From Hymenobacter sp. IS2118 (GTDB lineage: Bacteria > Bacteroidota > Bacteroidia > Cytophagales > Hymenobacteraceae), in assembly GCF_000715495.1 (NCBI RefSeq), contig NZ_JNLX01000161.1, positions 1-33,954 on the forward strand: 33,954 nt of DNA. Direction: 5' to 3'. Below are positions 15,221 to 23,127 of this stretch, one piece after another (the first letter of the stretch is position 1; every line of letters begins with the position of its first letter). The translations under genes and the position numbers were made by a program. Below the pieces are notes generated by a model. It was not told where the DNA came from, did not search any database, and worked only from the letters and a program-made list of their open reading frames with translations.

Positions 15221-15391
15221 ATGCCAACAACTGAAAAAGCCAAACTAGTGATTGAGTTTCGCGGGGACCAGGCCAAGTTTCAGAGCCAGGCCTACCGGGA
15301 ACGGGTGACCCGCGTGCTGCGCACGGCCGAAAACCTGACGGAACGCGCCGTAGTGGACCGCGACCGGCTGAAAGTGCGGGCCTGCCTATAG
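15221..15391 (+). CDS. 56-residue hypothetical protein heading the rightward arm
   Basis: Starts at ATG 15221 (MPTTEKAKLVIEFRGDQAKF), about 25 bases after a consensus -7 box. One strand (KLVIEFRGD) is followed by a helix (SQAYRERVTRVLRTAENLTE) and a last strand (VVDRDRLKVRACL). No family is recognised. Its own promoter and two consecutive terminator hairpins imply that it can be a discrete, strongly expressed transcript. In this place it could be a regulator, inhibitor or decoy for the adjacent proteases, but the sequence does not show which. Longer frames starting at 15134 lack support because they run through the promoter. Confidence 0.6.
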   Translation: MPTTEKAKLVIEFRGDQAKFQSQAYRERVTRVLRTAENLTERAVVDRDRLKVRACL

Positions 15392-15404
15392 GCCCGGCTT
15401 TTTT
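15377..15404 (+). terminator. Intrinsic terminator overlapping the 56-residue gene stop
   Basis: CGGGCCT (15377-15383) pairs perfectly with AGGCCCG (15390-15396) around a 6-base loop, followed by GC and six T (15399-15404). The stop codon (15389-15391) lies inside the structure, so ribosomes finishing the gene may modulate it. Confidence 0.7.
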
Positions 15405-15417
15405 CTCGGCTGCCCCA

Positions 15418-15443
15418 AGCGTCCCGCAACGGACGCTTTTTTT
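15418..15443 (+). terminator. Second intrinsic terminator
   Basis: AGCGTCC (15418-15424) pairs with GGACGCT (15431-15437) around a 6-base loop, with a run of seven T (15437-15443). It is the second strong hairpin within 70 bases, placed just before the papain-like gene that starts at 15479. Expression of that gene must need read-through or a further promoter. Confidence 0.75.
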
Positions 15444-15478
15444 ATGCGCAAGTTTGTCGCTTCCTCTCCCCTCTCCGC

Positions 15479-17083
15479 GTGACGCAGCCCATCGCCTATT
15501 CAGTCCACCCGTTCTCCCCCACCACCCTGGCCGAGGCCCTCAGCAATGAGTGGGTGGATGCCGCCGCTACCCGGCGCAAGCAGCACTTTCACTACTTTGC
15601 CGAATACCTCGGCCCAGCGCAGGACGGCCTGGGAGCCCAGACCATCCTGGTGGAAGCGCCATACCTGAGCCAGTCGTTTCTGGCCGACTACGCCGATTAT
15701 TACGCCCGCGGCTTCACGTCCTACCCCCGCCTGTGTAAGCGGGTGCATTTCTTTCGGGCCGCTTTCGACCAGGTAGCGCTCGAAACCGCGCTCACGGACT
15801 CCGCAGCGGGTGATGACCTGTGGGCCTCCTACCTGGGCTACGTCGTCGTTAAGCCCCTGCCGGCCCGGCAGATTGGGGCGACGCTGCTGCGGCCCTACAC
15901 CCCGGCGGCCGACAAACAGCGCGTATACCCGGTCCGCCGCCCCTACCCCGTCAACGTGCTGGGCAAACAGCTCGTGGTCGAGACGCTGATTTTTCAGGAG
16001 CAGGACAACAACGTCAGCGCCTGTGCGACCACCGCCCTCTGGATGGCGTTCCATAAAACGGCGTTTCAGTTTCAGACGGCCCTGCCCTCCCCCTATCACA
16101 TCACATCCACCTCCCGCAACCTGTTCTACCGCCAGGGGCGCACTTTTCCCAGCACCGGGCTCGACCAGACCCAGATTGGGGAAGCCATTCAGGCGGTGGG
16201 CCTGGTAGCCGAGCTGCGCACCTACCGGCAGGCCGACGAATGGGGCGCGGCAACGGCCCCCGAAGTGGCTTTCCAAATGCAGGAGCAACTATTGGGGGCC
16301 AAGGGCTTCATTTATGCCTACCTGCGGCTAGGCTTGCCCGTCCTGCTCTTTTTATTACTCGACGGGCGCGAGGACCAAGGCCACCTGATAACAGTCACCG
16401 GCTACCGGCTGGCCGCCACCAGCGTCTTGCCCACCAAGGATATTTCCTTGGCTTCCGACGCGCTGGACCGCCTCTACGCCCACGACGACCAGATGGGCCC
16501 TTTCGCCCGCTACAGCTTCACGGAGCAGGGCCAGGTGCTCACGCCCTGGCCCGCCGCCGACTGGGAAACGGCCGAGCGCTGGGAGGCCCATCGCGTGGCC
16601 TCGCTCTACAGCGTGTTCGTGCCCTTGGCCGCGGACATTCGCATCACCTACGAGCAGGTCTTCCGGCAAGTGGGGCTGTTCGAACAGATATTCACCGATA
16701 CCATCGCCGAACGGACTGATATCGTGTGGGACATCTACCTCGACTACAGCAACCACTACAAGGACGAACTGCGCCGCCTGCGCCCGGTGGAAGGCGAGCC
16801 CCTGCGCCGGATTCTGGTCAGTTCGCTGCCCAAGTACGTGTGGGTGGCCCGCGCAACGATACAGAAGGAGCCGATTTTGGAGCTCGTCTTTGATGCGACG
16901 GACCTGCACACCGGTTTTTACTGCTTGTTGGCGAACGTGTTCGCCCCCCTGCGTGATTCGATGGCGACCTGGCTAAAGAAAGCCTCCTTCCAGCGCCAGC
17001 TCCTCAAAGCACCCGCCTTTGATGCCCGCTTTTTGCCGCTGCTGCTTCATGATTTGGAACTGACGGCAAAAGTCAGCGCTTAA
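15479..17083 (+). CDS. Papain-like (C39-like) cysteine peptidase candidate
   Basis: A 534-residue protein from GTG 15479. After an N-terminal half of unknown fold, a papain-like signature appears: FQEQDNNVSACATTALWMAF gives Gln173 or Gln175 and Cys182, and QGHLITVTGYR gives His302. AHDDQMGPFARYSF (Asp336/337) supplies the likely third residue. This resembles C39-like peptidase or transglutaminase-fold proteins. The last 170 residues contain a helical, aromatic-rich domain (TDIVWDIYLDYSNHYKDEL). No signal peptide or membrane span is seen, so it is cytoplasmic. It lies 187 bases before the caspase-helicase gene on the same strand. It may be the activator or a target of the caspases; substrate unknown. 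Confidence 0.65.
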   Translation: MTQPIAYSVHPFSPTTLAEALSNEWVDAAATRRKQHFHYFAEYLGPAQDGLGAQTILVEAPYLSQSFLADYADYYARGFTSYPRLCKRVHFFRAAFDQVALETALTDSAAGDDLWASYLGYVVVKPLPARQIGATLLRPYTPAADKQRVYPVRRPYPVNVLGKQLVVETLIFQEQDNNVSACATTALWMAFHKTAFQFQTALPSPYHITSTSRNLFYRQGRTFPSTGLDQTQIGEAIQAVGLVAELRTYRQADEWGAATAPEVAFQMQEQLLGAKGFIYAYLRLGLPVLLFLLLDGREDQGHLITVTGYRLAATSVLPTKDISLASDALDRLYAHDDQMGPFARYSFTEQGQVLTPWPAADWETAERWEAHRVASLYSVFVPLAADIRITYEQVFRQVGLFEQIFTDTIAERTDIVWDIYLDYSNHYKDELRRLRPVEGEPLRRILVSSLPKYVWVARATIQKEPILELVFDATDLHTGFYCLLANVFAPLRDSMATWLKKASFQRQLLKAPAFDARFLPLLLHDLELTAKVSA

Positions 17084-17270
17084 GCAACGCAAGCGCAGCG
17101 GGCACCTTGTCCCAATAGGTTTCCTCCTCCCCCACTGCCTTTCTCCACCGGATAGTCCCGGCGGCTGCCCGAAGACCACCTGAGACACCTGGGACTCGAA
17201 CGCGTCAGCACCAGAATTGCTCCGGCTATTCGGATACACCATTTTTAGCCATTGAGCTGACTTTATCTCC

Positions 17271-20200
17271 ATGAGCACCCCACAATTACTCGCTGGCTTT
17301 ATTGGCATCAATCGCCACCTCGACCCGGGCATTTCCGAACTGAGCTGCGCACACCGGGATGCTACGGCATTGTGGACGCTCTGGCAGGACACGCTGCCCG
17401 GCTCGGCTCCGGTCCGGCTGGTGGACGAAGAGGCTACTTACGACGCCATTGAGGCGCTGCTCGCCCAGACGCTGGACGCGGCGAGTGAGCACGACACGGT
17501 GCTGTTGACGTTTTCCGGGCACGGCACCCACAACCACCGGCTCGTGGCGCACGATACGAATCTGGCGGACTTGGCTGATACGACCATCTCGATGGCGAGT
17601 CTGGCCGAACGCTTCCGCCGCAGCAAGGCCCGGCACATCCTGCTGGTGCTGGATTGCTGCTTCAGCGGCGGGGCCCCGGCCCGAGTGATTGAAGACGGGC
17701 TCCAGGCGCGTGGCGGTACGTACTCGCTGGAGACCGCCTTTACCGGCCGCGGCCGCGTGCTGCTGGCGGCCGCCAACGTAGAGGAAGAAGCCTGGGAAGC
17801 GGCTGGCCACGGGCTGCTGACGGCCGCGCTGATTGCGGCCCTGCGGGCGGCCCCTGCCGAGGTGGAAGTGGCCGGCCTGCTGGCCGACGTTACCGGCCGG
17901 GTCCGGGCCGAAGCGCAGCGCCTGGGGTCCATTCAAACGCCCAAATGGGTGGGGGATTTTGAAGGCGGCTTCACCATGCCGCCCCTGCGGGCTGGAGCGC
18001 ACTACTACCGCGCTTTTCCCGAGCAGACCGGCTTGCTGGTCTCCGCCGACCTGCGGGAACTGGCCGGCTTTGGCTTGCCGGCGGCTATTCTCACGCGCTG
18101 GGGACAGCTCTTCTCTACCGGCCTGAACGACTTGCAGCGGGCCGCCGTCAACGAGTACCGCGTACTGGACGGGCAGTCGCTGCTGGTCGTCGCCCCCACC
18201 AGCAGCGGCAAGACCTTTATCGGGGAGCTGGCCGCGGTCAAGGCGGCGCTCAGCATGCGGCGGGCCGTGTTCCTGGTGCCCTACAAGGCCCTGGCCAACG
18301 AGAAGTACGAGCAGTTTGCCGCCCTCTACGGTGCCGAACTCGGGCTCCGGGTAATTCGGTGCACGGGCGACTACCAGGACGCGACCAACGCCTTCGTGCG
18401 GGGCAAGTACGACCTGGCCCTGCTCACCTACGAGATGTTTCTCAACCTGATGGTCAAAACGCCGGGCACGCTCAACCGAATTGGCGTGGTGGTCATCGAT
18501 GAGGCGCAGTTTATTACGGACCCGGGGCGGGGCATCAGCGTGGAGCTGCTGCTCACCTACCTGCTCACTGCCCGCGAGCGCGGGCTCACGCCCCAGCTGG
18601 TGGCGCTCTCGGCCGTGATTGGCAACACCAATGGCTTCGAGCACTGGTTGCATTGCCGGGCGCTGGTGCACACCCAGCGCCCCGTCCCGCTCGAAGAAGG
18701 CGTCATTGACCGCGCCGGCGTGTTCGAGTACGTGGACCCCGCCACCGGGCGGGCCCACACCCGGCAGCTGCTGCCGCCCCACGCCATCGTACAGCGCCGC
18801 AAAGCGGCCAGCAGCCAGGACGTGATTGTGCCGCTGGCCCAATTCCTGCTTGCCCAGCAGCCCACCGCCAAGCTTATCGTCTTCCGCAACGTGCGGGGCA
18901 AGGCCGAAGGGGTGGCGGGCTACCTGGCCAAAGACCTGGGCCTGCCCAGCGCGGAGGCCGTGCTAGCCACGCTGCCCGCCCAGGACCCGTCCTCTTCGTC
19001 CGTGCGGCTGCGCGAGCACCTGCGCGGCGGCACGGCCTTTCACAACAGCAACCTCTCGCGCGAGGAGCGCGAAGCCGTGGAGCGGGCCTTCCGGGACCCG
19101 CAGGGGCTCGTGCGCGTTCTGGGGGCAACCACCACCGTCGCGGCCGGCATCAACACCCCCGCGTCGGCCGTCATCCTGGGCGAAGCCGAATTCGCCGGGG
19201 AAGACCAGCGCCCGTTCACCATTGCCGAGTACAAGAACATGGTGGGCCGGGCGGGCCGCCTGGGCTACAACGAGCGGGGCCAGTCCTTCATCATTGCCAG
19301 CACGCCCCTGGAGCGCCAGCAGCTCTTCCGGCGCTACGTGCTGGGCCAGCCCGAAGACCTGCGCTCTTCGTTTAGCAGTGGCAGCCTGGCCACCTGGGTG
19401 CTGCGCCTGCTCGCCCAGATTGCCCGCGTGCCGCGAACGGAAGTAGCCACGCTGCTGGCCAACACCTACGGGGGCTACGTGGCCAGCCGCGACAACCCCA
19501 ACTGGCGGCCGCAGATGGATGCGCAGGTTGAGCGCATCATTCACGAGTTGCTGCAGGCCGGCATCGCCGAGCAGGAAGGCCCGCTGCTGCAGCTCACTAT
19601 TGTGGGCTTTGCGTGCGCCAATTCCTCGCTCTCCTTCGACTCCATCCTGCGCCTGCTGCACCTGCTGCGGCGGCTGAACCCCGCCACCGCGACGCTGCCC
19701 CGCCTGCTAGCCCTCACGCAGGCCCTGCCGGAGCTGGACGACACCTACACGCCGCTGTTCAAAAACGGCACCAAGGAAAAGGCCTGGCCCTACCACGCGG
19801 CCGCGAAGGTGGGGGCCGATATCGTGCAGCTCTACCAGGGCTCGTTGCCGGATGCCACGGCCTACCTGCGCCGGGCCAAGCGGGCCCTGATGGTGGCCGA
19901 TTGGTTGGAGGGCCGGCCCATGGAAGAGTTGGAGCAAACCTACACCAACTCGCCCTTTGTGCCCGTGAGCTACGGGGACGTGCGCCGCATCGTGGACGCC
20001 ACCCGCTTTCACCTACGCTCCGTGGTGCCGATTGTCCAGGCCCTGCACCCCGGGCTGCTGCTGGAGGACGAGGCCTTGAACGAGTTGACCACCCGGCTCG
20101 AAGTCGGCCTACCCGTGGCCGCCCTGCCGCTGCTGGCCGTGCCGACCCTGACGCGGGGCGAAATCCTGCTGCTTGTCCGCCGGGCCATCACCCGGCCCGC

Positions 20201-20309
20201 CGCGGCCTGGGCAACGGTCGAGCCGGTAGCCACCGAGCTGTTTGGTGCGGCACGGGCGCAGCAGCTGGCCACCGTCTGGCCACCGTTGCCTGCGCGTGAT
20301 GTCCGTTGA
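17271..20309 (+). CDS. Caspase domain fused to Ski2-like SF2 helicase
   Basis: A 1012-residue two-part protein from ATG 17271. Residues 1-240 are a caspase fold: first strand LLAGFIGINRHL, TFSGHGTHN with His84, and LVLDCCFSGG with Cys130. Residues about 265-720 are a helicase with every key motif: APTSSGKT (308-315), DEAQ (410-413), SAV (447-449), FHNSNLSREERE, ATTTVAAGINTPA (619-631) and MVGRAGRLG (657-665), typical of Ski2/Hel308-type enzymes. The C-terminal 290 residues are helical and probably include the winged-helix and ratchet regions. A natural reading is that nucleic-acid translocation switches on the protease. It is the only part of the island that could sense nucleic acid directly. 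Confidence 0.9.
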   Translation: MSTPQLLAGFIGINRHLDPGISELSCAHRDATALWTLWQDTLPGSAPVRLVDEEATYDAIEALLAQTLDAASEHDTVLLTFSGHGTHNHRLVAHDTNLADLADTTISMASLAERFRRSKARHILLVLDCCFSGGAPARVIEDGLQARGGTYSLETAFTGRGRVLLAAANVEEEAWEAAGHGLLTAALIAALRAAPAEVEVAGLLADVTGRVRAEAQRLGSIQTPKWVGDFEGGFTMPPLRAGAHYYRAFPEQTGLLVSADLRELAGFGLPAAILTRWGQLFSTGLNDLQRAAVNEYRVLDGQSLLVVAPTSSGKTFIGELAAVKAALSMRRAVFLVPYKALANEKYEQFAALYGAELGLRVIRCTGDYQDATNAFVRGKYDLALLTYEMFLNLMVKTPGTLNRIGVVVIDEAQFITDPGRGISVELLLTYLLTARERGLTPQLVALSAVIGNTNGFEHWLHCRALVHTQRPVPLEEGVIDRAGVFEYVDPATGRAHTRQLLPPHAIVQRRKAASSQDVIVPLAQFLLAQQPTAKLIVFRNVRGKAEGVAGYLAKDLGLPSAEAVLATLPAQDPSSSSVRLREHLRGGTAFHNSNLSREEREAVERAFRDPQGLVRVLGATTTVAAGINTPASAVILGEAEFAGEDQRPFTIAEYKNMVGRAGRLGYNERGQSFIIASTPLERQQLFRRYVLGQPEDLRSSFSSGSLATWVLRLLAQIARVPRTEVATLLANTYGGYVASRDNPNWRPQMDAQVERIIHELLQAGIAEQEGPLLQLTIVGFACANSSLSFDSILRLLHLLRRLNPATATLPRLLALTQALPELDDTYTPLFKNGTKEKAWPYHAAAKVGADIVQLYQGSLPDATAYLRRAKRALMVADWLEGRPMEELEQTYTNSPFVPVSYGDVRRIVDATRFHLRSVVPIVQALHPGLLLEDEALNELTTRLEVGLPVAALPLLAVPTLTRGEILLLVRRAITRPAAAWATVEPVATELFGAARAQQLATVWPPLPARDVR

Positions 20310-20478
20310 CAGTCCGGCAGTCGGTCCGAATCGCTTAACAGAGAATTATTTGGGTATTGCTTCCCCGAAAGCAAGCACCTGACATTCCAAGTCGAGCAAA
20401 AGCATTTCGCACCCCATCTGATGCATTCATCGATAAGTGCAGATTACAAGCCTTGTTCTTGGCCTGCTTGCGGAATCA

Positions 20479-20727
20479 CTACCGGCGCTTAAGCCATCTC
20501 TCTGACCGAATGGACGGGTCTGCAACGGACTTGGGACGGCGCGGTTGCTCGCGGTGGCTGCAAGGGCCGCATAAGGTTTGCAGGTTGTGCTGCTCGCTAG
20601 CCCTATCGCAGCAACGGGGTTTGATGTGGCCGATGGTGAAGTTCTCCGTGGCGCCACACCACGCGCATTCGTTGGGCAGTTTCGGGTGCAGTTTCTTTTT
20701 GTAGCTGGATTTAAGGGGTGCGCTCAT
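20479..20727 (-). CDS. Small HNH endonuclease-like protein
   Basis: An 82-residue protein from ATG 20727. The zinc and catalytic pattern is visible: CAWCGATENFTIGHIKPRCC followed by HNLQTLCGPCSHREQ, which is CxxC, GHIKP, NLQ.LC..C, the layout of small HNH nucleases. The usual Asn after the last CxxC pair is Ser/His here, so activity is not assured. It is encoded 103 bases downstream of an SF2 helicase on the same strand, so the two may form a unit. The basic tail (RRPKSVADPSIRSERWLKRR) could bind DNA. Confidence 0.72.
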   Translation of the reverse strand: MSAPLKSSYKKKLHPKLPNECAWCGATENFTIGHIKPRCCDRASEQHNLQTLCGPCSHREQPRRPKSVADPSIRSERWLKRR

Positions 20728-20829
20728 CGGGTGGGTTGGCCACGCGCGCGGCCAGACGTGGGAGCGAACACAGACAGAAGCGGGGTGTTAACGAAGCGAC
20801 TGGTGCAAGGCGTTGGTTTCGACTATCTA

Positions 20830-22017
20830 TCAATACCCGAGGGACTCGCGGCAAACCTCGACGTAGCTGATTTTGGCGGGGTCGAAAGCGGCCAGGGCCT
20901 GAGCCACCCAATGCTCGTCTACCGTGTCCTGGTACTGGAGCAGGTGCACCGTCGCCGTTTCGTCCGGGTTGAGGCGCAGCAGCCGGCCAATGCGCTGGGC
21001 GGCCTTGCGCTCGTTGCCGAAGGCGTGCCAGATAATGCCAATGCGCAAATGGGGGATGTTAACGCCCTCCGAGAGCTGGGCAACGCAGGCCAGGCGCTGG
21101 ATTTCTCCGTTGTTGAATTTGACCAGGTTGGCCTGGCTGTCCTTGTTTTTAGAGTGGTAGGTGTGCGCGGCCTGTTGTTCGGCCTGCTGCTGATTGCAGG
21201 TAAAGAGCAGCACCTTTTCGGTGAACTGACTGGCCAGGTGAGCCATGTAGCGCCCCTTGCCGGGGTAGTGCATCAGGGCCTGCATGCGCAGCAGACGCAA
21301 CGTCTCGACGGGGAGTTTGTCCTGCGCGGCGTTGGCCAGCCGCGTGCTCCAGTACTGGTAATTATCCCGCTCGCTGGTGGTGAACTGGCTGCCTGAGGGG
21401 AGCGTGAGCAAGTAATCGCGCACGGGACTCAGGGGTAAACGGTGCACGACAAGGCGGTAGTCGTTAAGCAGGCCAGCCAAAACGGCTTCGTCGGTGGTGT
21501 AGTCCACCAGAATGGGGCAATAGGTGGCCACCAGCCGGCCCTTCTCCGAGTCTGGTTGCGCGGGTGGCGTGCCCGTCAGGCCCAGAATGCTATTCTTCCT
21601 AGTCACATGAGCTTTCAGTCCTGGCTCGTGGGAGTCCTTGAGCGCGTGGCACTCATCTAAATAGAGTTTGTGGTAGTGCCCACTGCTGAGCGTTTTGCTC
21701 AGCGAGCGGTACGTGGTGAACGTGATGCAGTCAAGCAGGTGCCCCAGCCCAAATTTGTGGGCTTCCTGGGGCCAGGAATCCAGAATGGCCTGGGTCGGAG
21801 CGGCTACCAGAAACGGTTTAGTGGCCGACCTGCGCAACAGGTGCTCGGTCAGCACCCGGTCCATATCGCGCAGACCAATGAGGGTCTTACCCACGCCCAT
21901 GGCCACAGCGACTCCGGCCAGCCGCTTACCTTGAACCACTGTTAAGATGTGGTCCTGCAGGGTTTGTTTGTTCGCTTGGGTGGAACTACTGGTTGCACGC
22001 ATCGGAGAGGAAGTCAT
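20830..22017 (-). CDS. SF2 DEAD/DEAH-type helicase
   Basis: A 395-residue protein with a complete SF2 motif set: GVAVAMGVGKTLIGLRDMDR (motif I), FLVAAPTQAILDSW (Ia), KLYLDECHAL (motif II, DECH), LGLTGTPPAQ (motif III), VLLFTCNQQQAEQQ (IV), CVAQLSEGVNIPHLRIG (V) and AQRIGRLLRLNP (VI). It is compact, with no accessory domain beyond the two RecA-like lobes, so partner proteins may provide specificity. The HNH gene follows on the same strand. ATG 22017 is taken as the start. It differs from the Ski2-like fusion in motif details and in length, so it is not its paralogue. Confidence 0.87.
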   Translation of the reverse strand: MTSSPMRATSSSTQANKQTLQDHILTVVQGKRLAGVAVAMGVGKTLIGLRDMDRVLTEHLLRRSATKPFLVAAPTQAILDSWPQEAHKFGLGHLLDCITFTTYRSLSKTLSSGHYHKLYLDECHALKDSHEPGLKAHVTRKNSILGLTGTPPAQPDSEKGRLVATYCPILVDYTTDEAVLAGLLNDYRLVVHRLPLSPVRDYLLTLPSGSQFTTSERDNYQYWSTRLANAAQDKLPVETLRLLRMQALMHYPGKGRYMAHLASQFTEKVLLFTCNQQQAEQQAAHTYHSKNKDSQANLVKFNNGEIQRLACVAQLSEGVNIPHLRIGIIWHAFGNERKAAQRIGRLLRLNPDETATVHLLQYQDTVDEHWVAQALAAFDPAKISYVEVCRESLGY

Positions 22018-22147
22018 GAGGGCGCCGGAAAAGGGCCGGGGTTACGCCGGGTCCCGGCCAAAAGGGAGAAGCTGCCTATGTGAAGGTACCAGCCAGTGAG
22101 GTCGTCTCGTTTAGCCGGACAGAAGCAGAACGCATATTTCTTCTGTG

Positions 22148-22524
22148 ATGACCGTCAATAAGAGCGAAGCGTCACTCGATAAACGACGCAAATACGACAA
22201 GGCATTTAAGGCCGGAGCCCTGCTTCTGGGCTCGGAAAGCCGCAACACGCAAGCTGCGGCGTAGCAGGGGTCGTACCCGGTTGGGCAACTGTTACGACAA
22301 CGCCTACCGGGTACGACCCACACTGAATCGTTTTGGAGTCGGCTCAAGACAGAACTACCCGATGGCGGCAGCTTCCCCGACTTGGCTGGCCGAAGCTCGG
22401 TTGAAAATCAGTCACTACTTCGCCTATATATAACACCGGACGCTTCCACTCTGTCCTCGACTATTTAGTCCCAACCTACTTTGAATCACACCTCCAAGCT
22501 ATGTTCCAATTGTGTTCGGCATAG
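22148..22524 (+). pseudogene. IS3-family transposase remnant (OrfA start joined to OrfB end)
   Basis: The 5' part encodes an IS3 OrfA N-terminus, MTVNKSEASLDKRRKYDKAF and SRNTQAAA, ended by TAG at 22262-ish. Next comes sequence from the end of OrfB: HTESFWSRLKTELPDGGSF, then in a second frame AEARLKISHYFAY, then in a third frame YNTGRFHSVLDYLVPTYFES to the stop at 22524. Most of the transposase in between has been deleted and at least two frameshifts follow. It is a dead fragment. A related fragment lies at 28611-28820 on the other strand. Confidence 0.7.
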
Positions 22525-22580
22525 ATGGACCCCTCACTTGCTTACACCCTGGGAACTGTTCACCGAGTAAAATTAATTGG

Positions 22581-22623
22581 CATTAACCAGTTTATATGGT
22601 TAATACATACAAACTGGTTAATG
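22581..22623. other. Perfect 13-bp inverted repeat beside the partition operon
   Basis: CATTAACCAGTTT (22581-22593) and its exact reverse complement AAACTGGTTAATG (22611-22623) are separated by 17 bases. Within it, TTAACCA/TGGTTAA forms a second nested repeat (22583-22589, 22597-22603). It lies 127 bases past the end of the gene at 22750. The same TGGTTAA and CAGTTAA words recur upstream of parA (about 24050-24215). It is a candidate partition site (parS) or an operator of the partition proteins. Confidence 0.5.
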
Positions 22624-22749
22624 CGGTTTTGCAGCCTTGCAACACTCCCATTTAGATGGGTAGCCATGTCGGTTTGCCACCATAACTAAGTTCTATTTCA
22701 AAGCCTGACCACTACCCGAAACCACTCGCAGTAGTTTCAGTACAGCTAC

Positions 22750-23097
22750 CTAGTGGTGGCGGCGGCCACGCCGCCGTACATCCTCCCCCTCGGGAATTGC
22801 CCGCTGACTATCGGGAAACTGGGCCAGGTAAGCTTCGAGCGCCTTGTTAATCAAATACGACTTCTCTCCTTTCGGACCGGGTGTATAAAAGCTCAGCCGG
22901 TGCAGCGCATCGTCATTGGCTTCCGTGAGGATGAAAGTTCCCTTACGGGTGGTGGGCGCAGTTTCCGACTTGGCCGCTGGTACCGGGGCCGCGGGCGGGG
23001 CAACCTGAGAGGATGCCTGCGGGGGACGAGGAGGCTGTGGGCGACCAGCACCGGTTAGCAGGTCGTTGATATCGCGGGGGGCGGAGGAAGAAGCCAT
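22750..23097 (-). CDS. Probable ParB-type partner of ParA
   Basis: A 115-residue protein starting 30 bases after the parA stop on the same strand, where the centromere-binding partner of ParA is normally found. The first 50 residues are Pro/Ala/Ser-rich and disordered (RPQPPRPPQASSQVAPPAAP). The rest has a strand and two helices (KGTFILTEANDDALHRLSFY and SYLINKALEAYLAQFPD), consistent with a ribbon-helix-helix fold as in ParG or Omega-type partners. The tail is rich in Arg and His (RRRGRRHH). It likely binds the nearby inverted repeat. The function rests on position and predicted fold. Confidence 0.6.
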   Translation of the reverse strand: MASSSAPRDINDLLTGAGRPQPPRPPQASSQVAPPAAPVPAAKSETAPTTRKGTFILTEANDDALHRLSFYTPGPKGEKSYLINKALEAYLAQFPDSQRAIPEGEDVRRRGRRHH

Positions 23098-23127
23098 CAG
23101 TGAAAAACAGGTTAAATGTAAAGGGGG

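Noticed and set aside
15500..16288. Minus-strand reading frame of 262 codons opposite the papain-like gene
   Set aside because: Gly/Val/Arg-rich translation with no domain; a shadow of the real gene.
17185..17235. tRNA-like T-loop sequence (GACTCGAAC)
   Set aside because: The flanking bases do not pair as a T-stem, and no acceptor or anticodon arm could be found on either strand.
17286..18842. Long minus-strand reading frame opposite the caspase-helicase gene
   Set aside because: In GC-rich genes the opposite strand often lacks stops. It has no recognisable motif, while the plus strand carries complete caspase and helicase signatures.
20357..20704. Plus-strand protein of 115 residues
   Set aside because: Antisense to the HNH gene, whose CxxC and GHIKP motifs are clear.
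22111..22347. 78-residue minus-strand protein
   Set aside because: It lies antisense to recognisable IS3 transposase fragments and has no motif.
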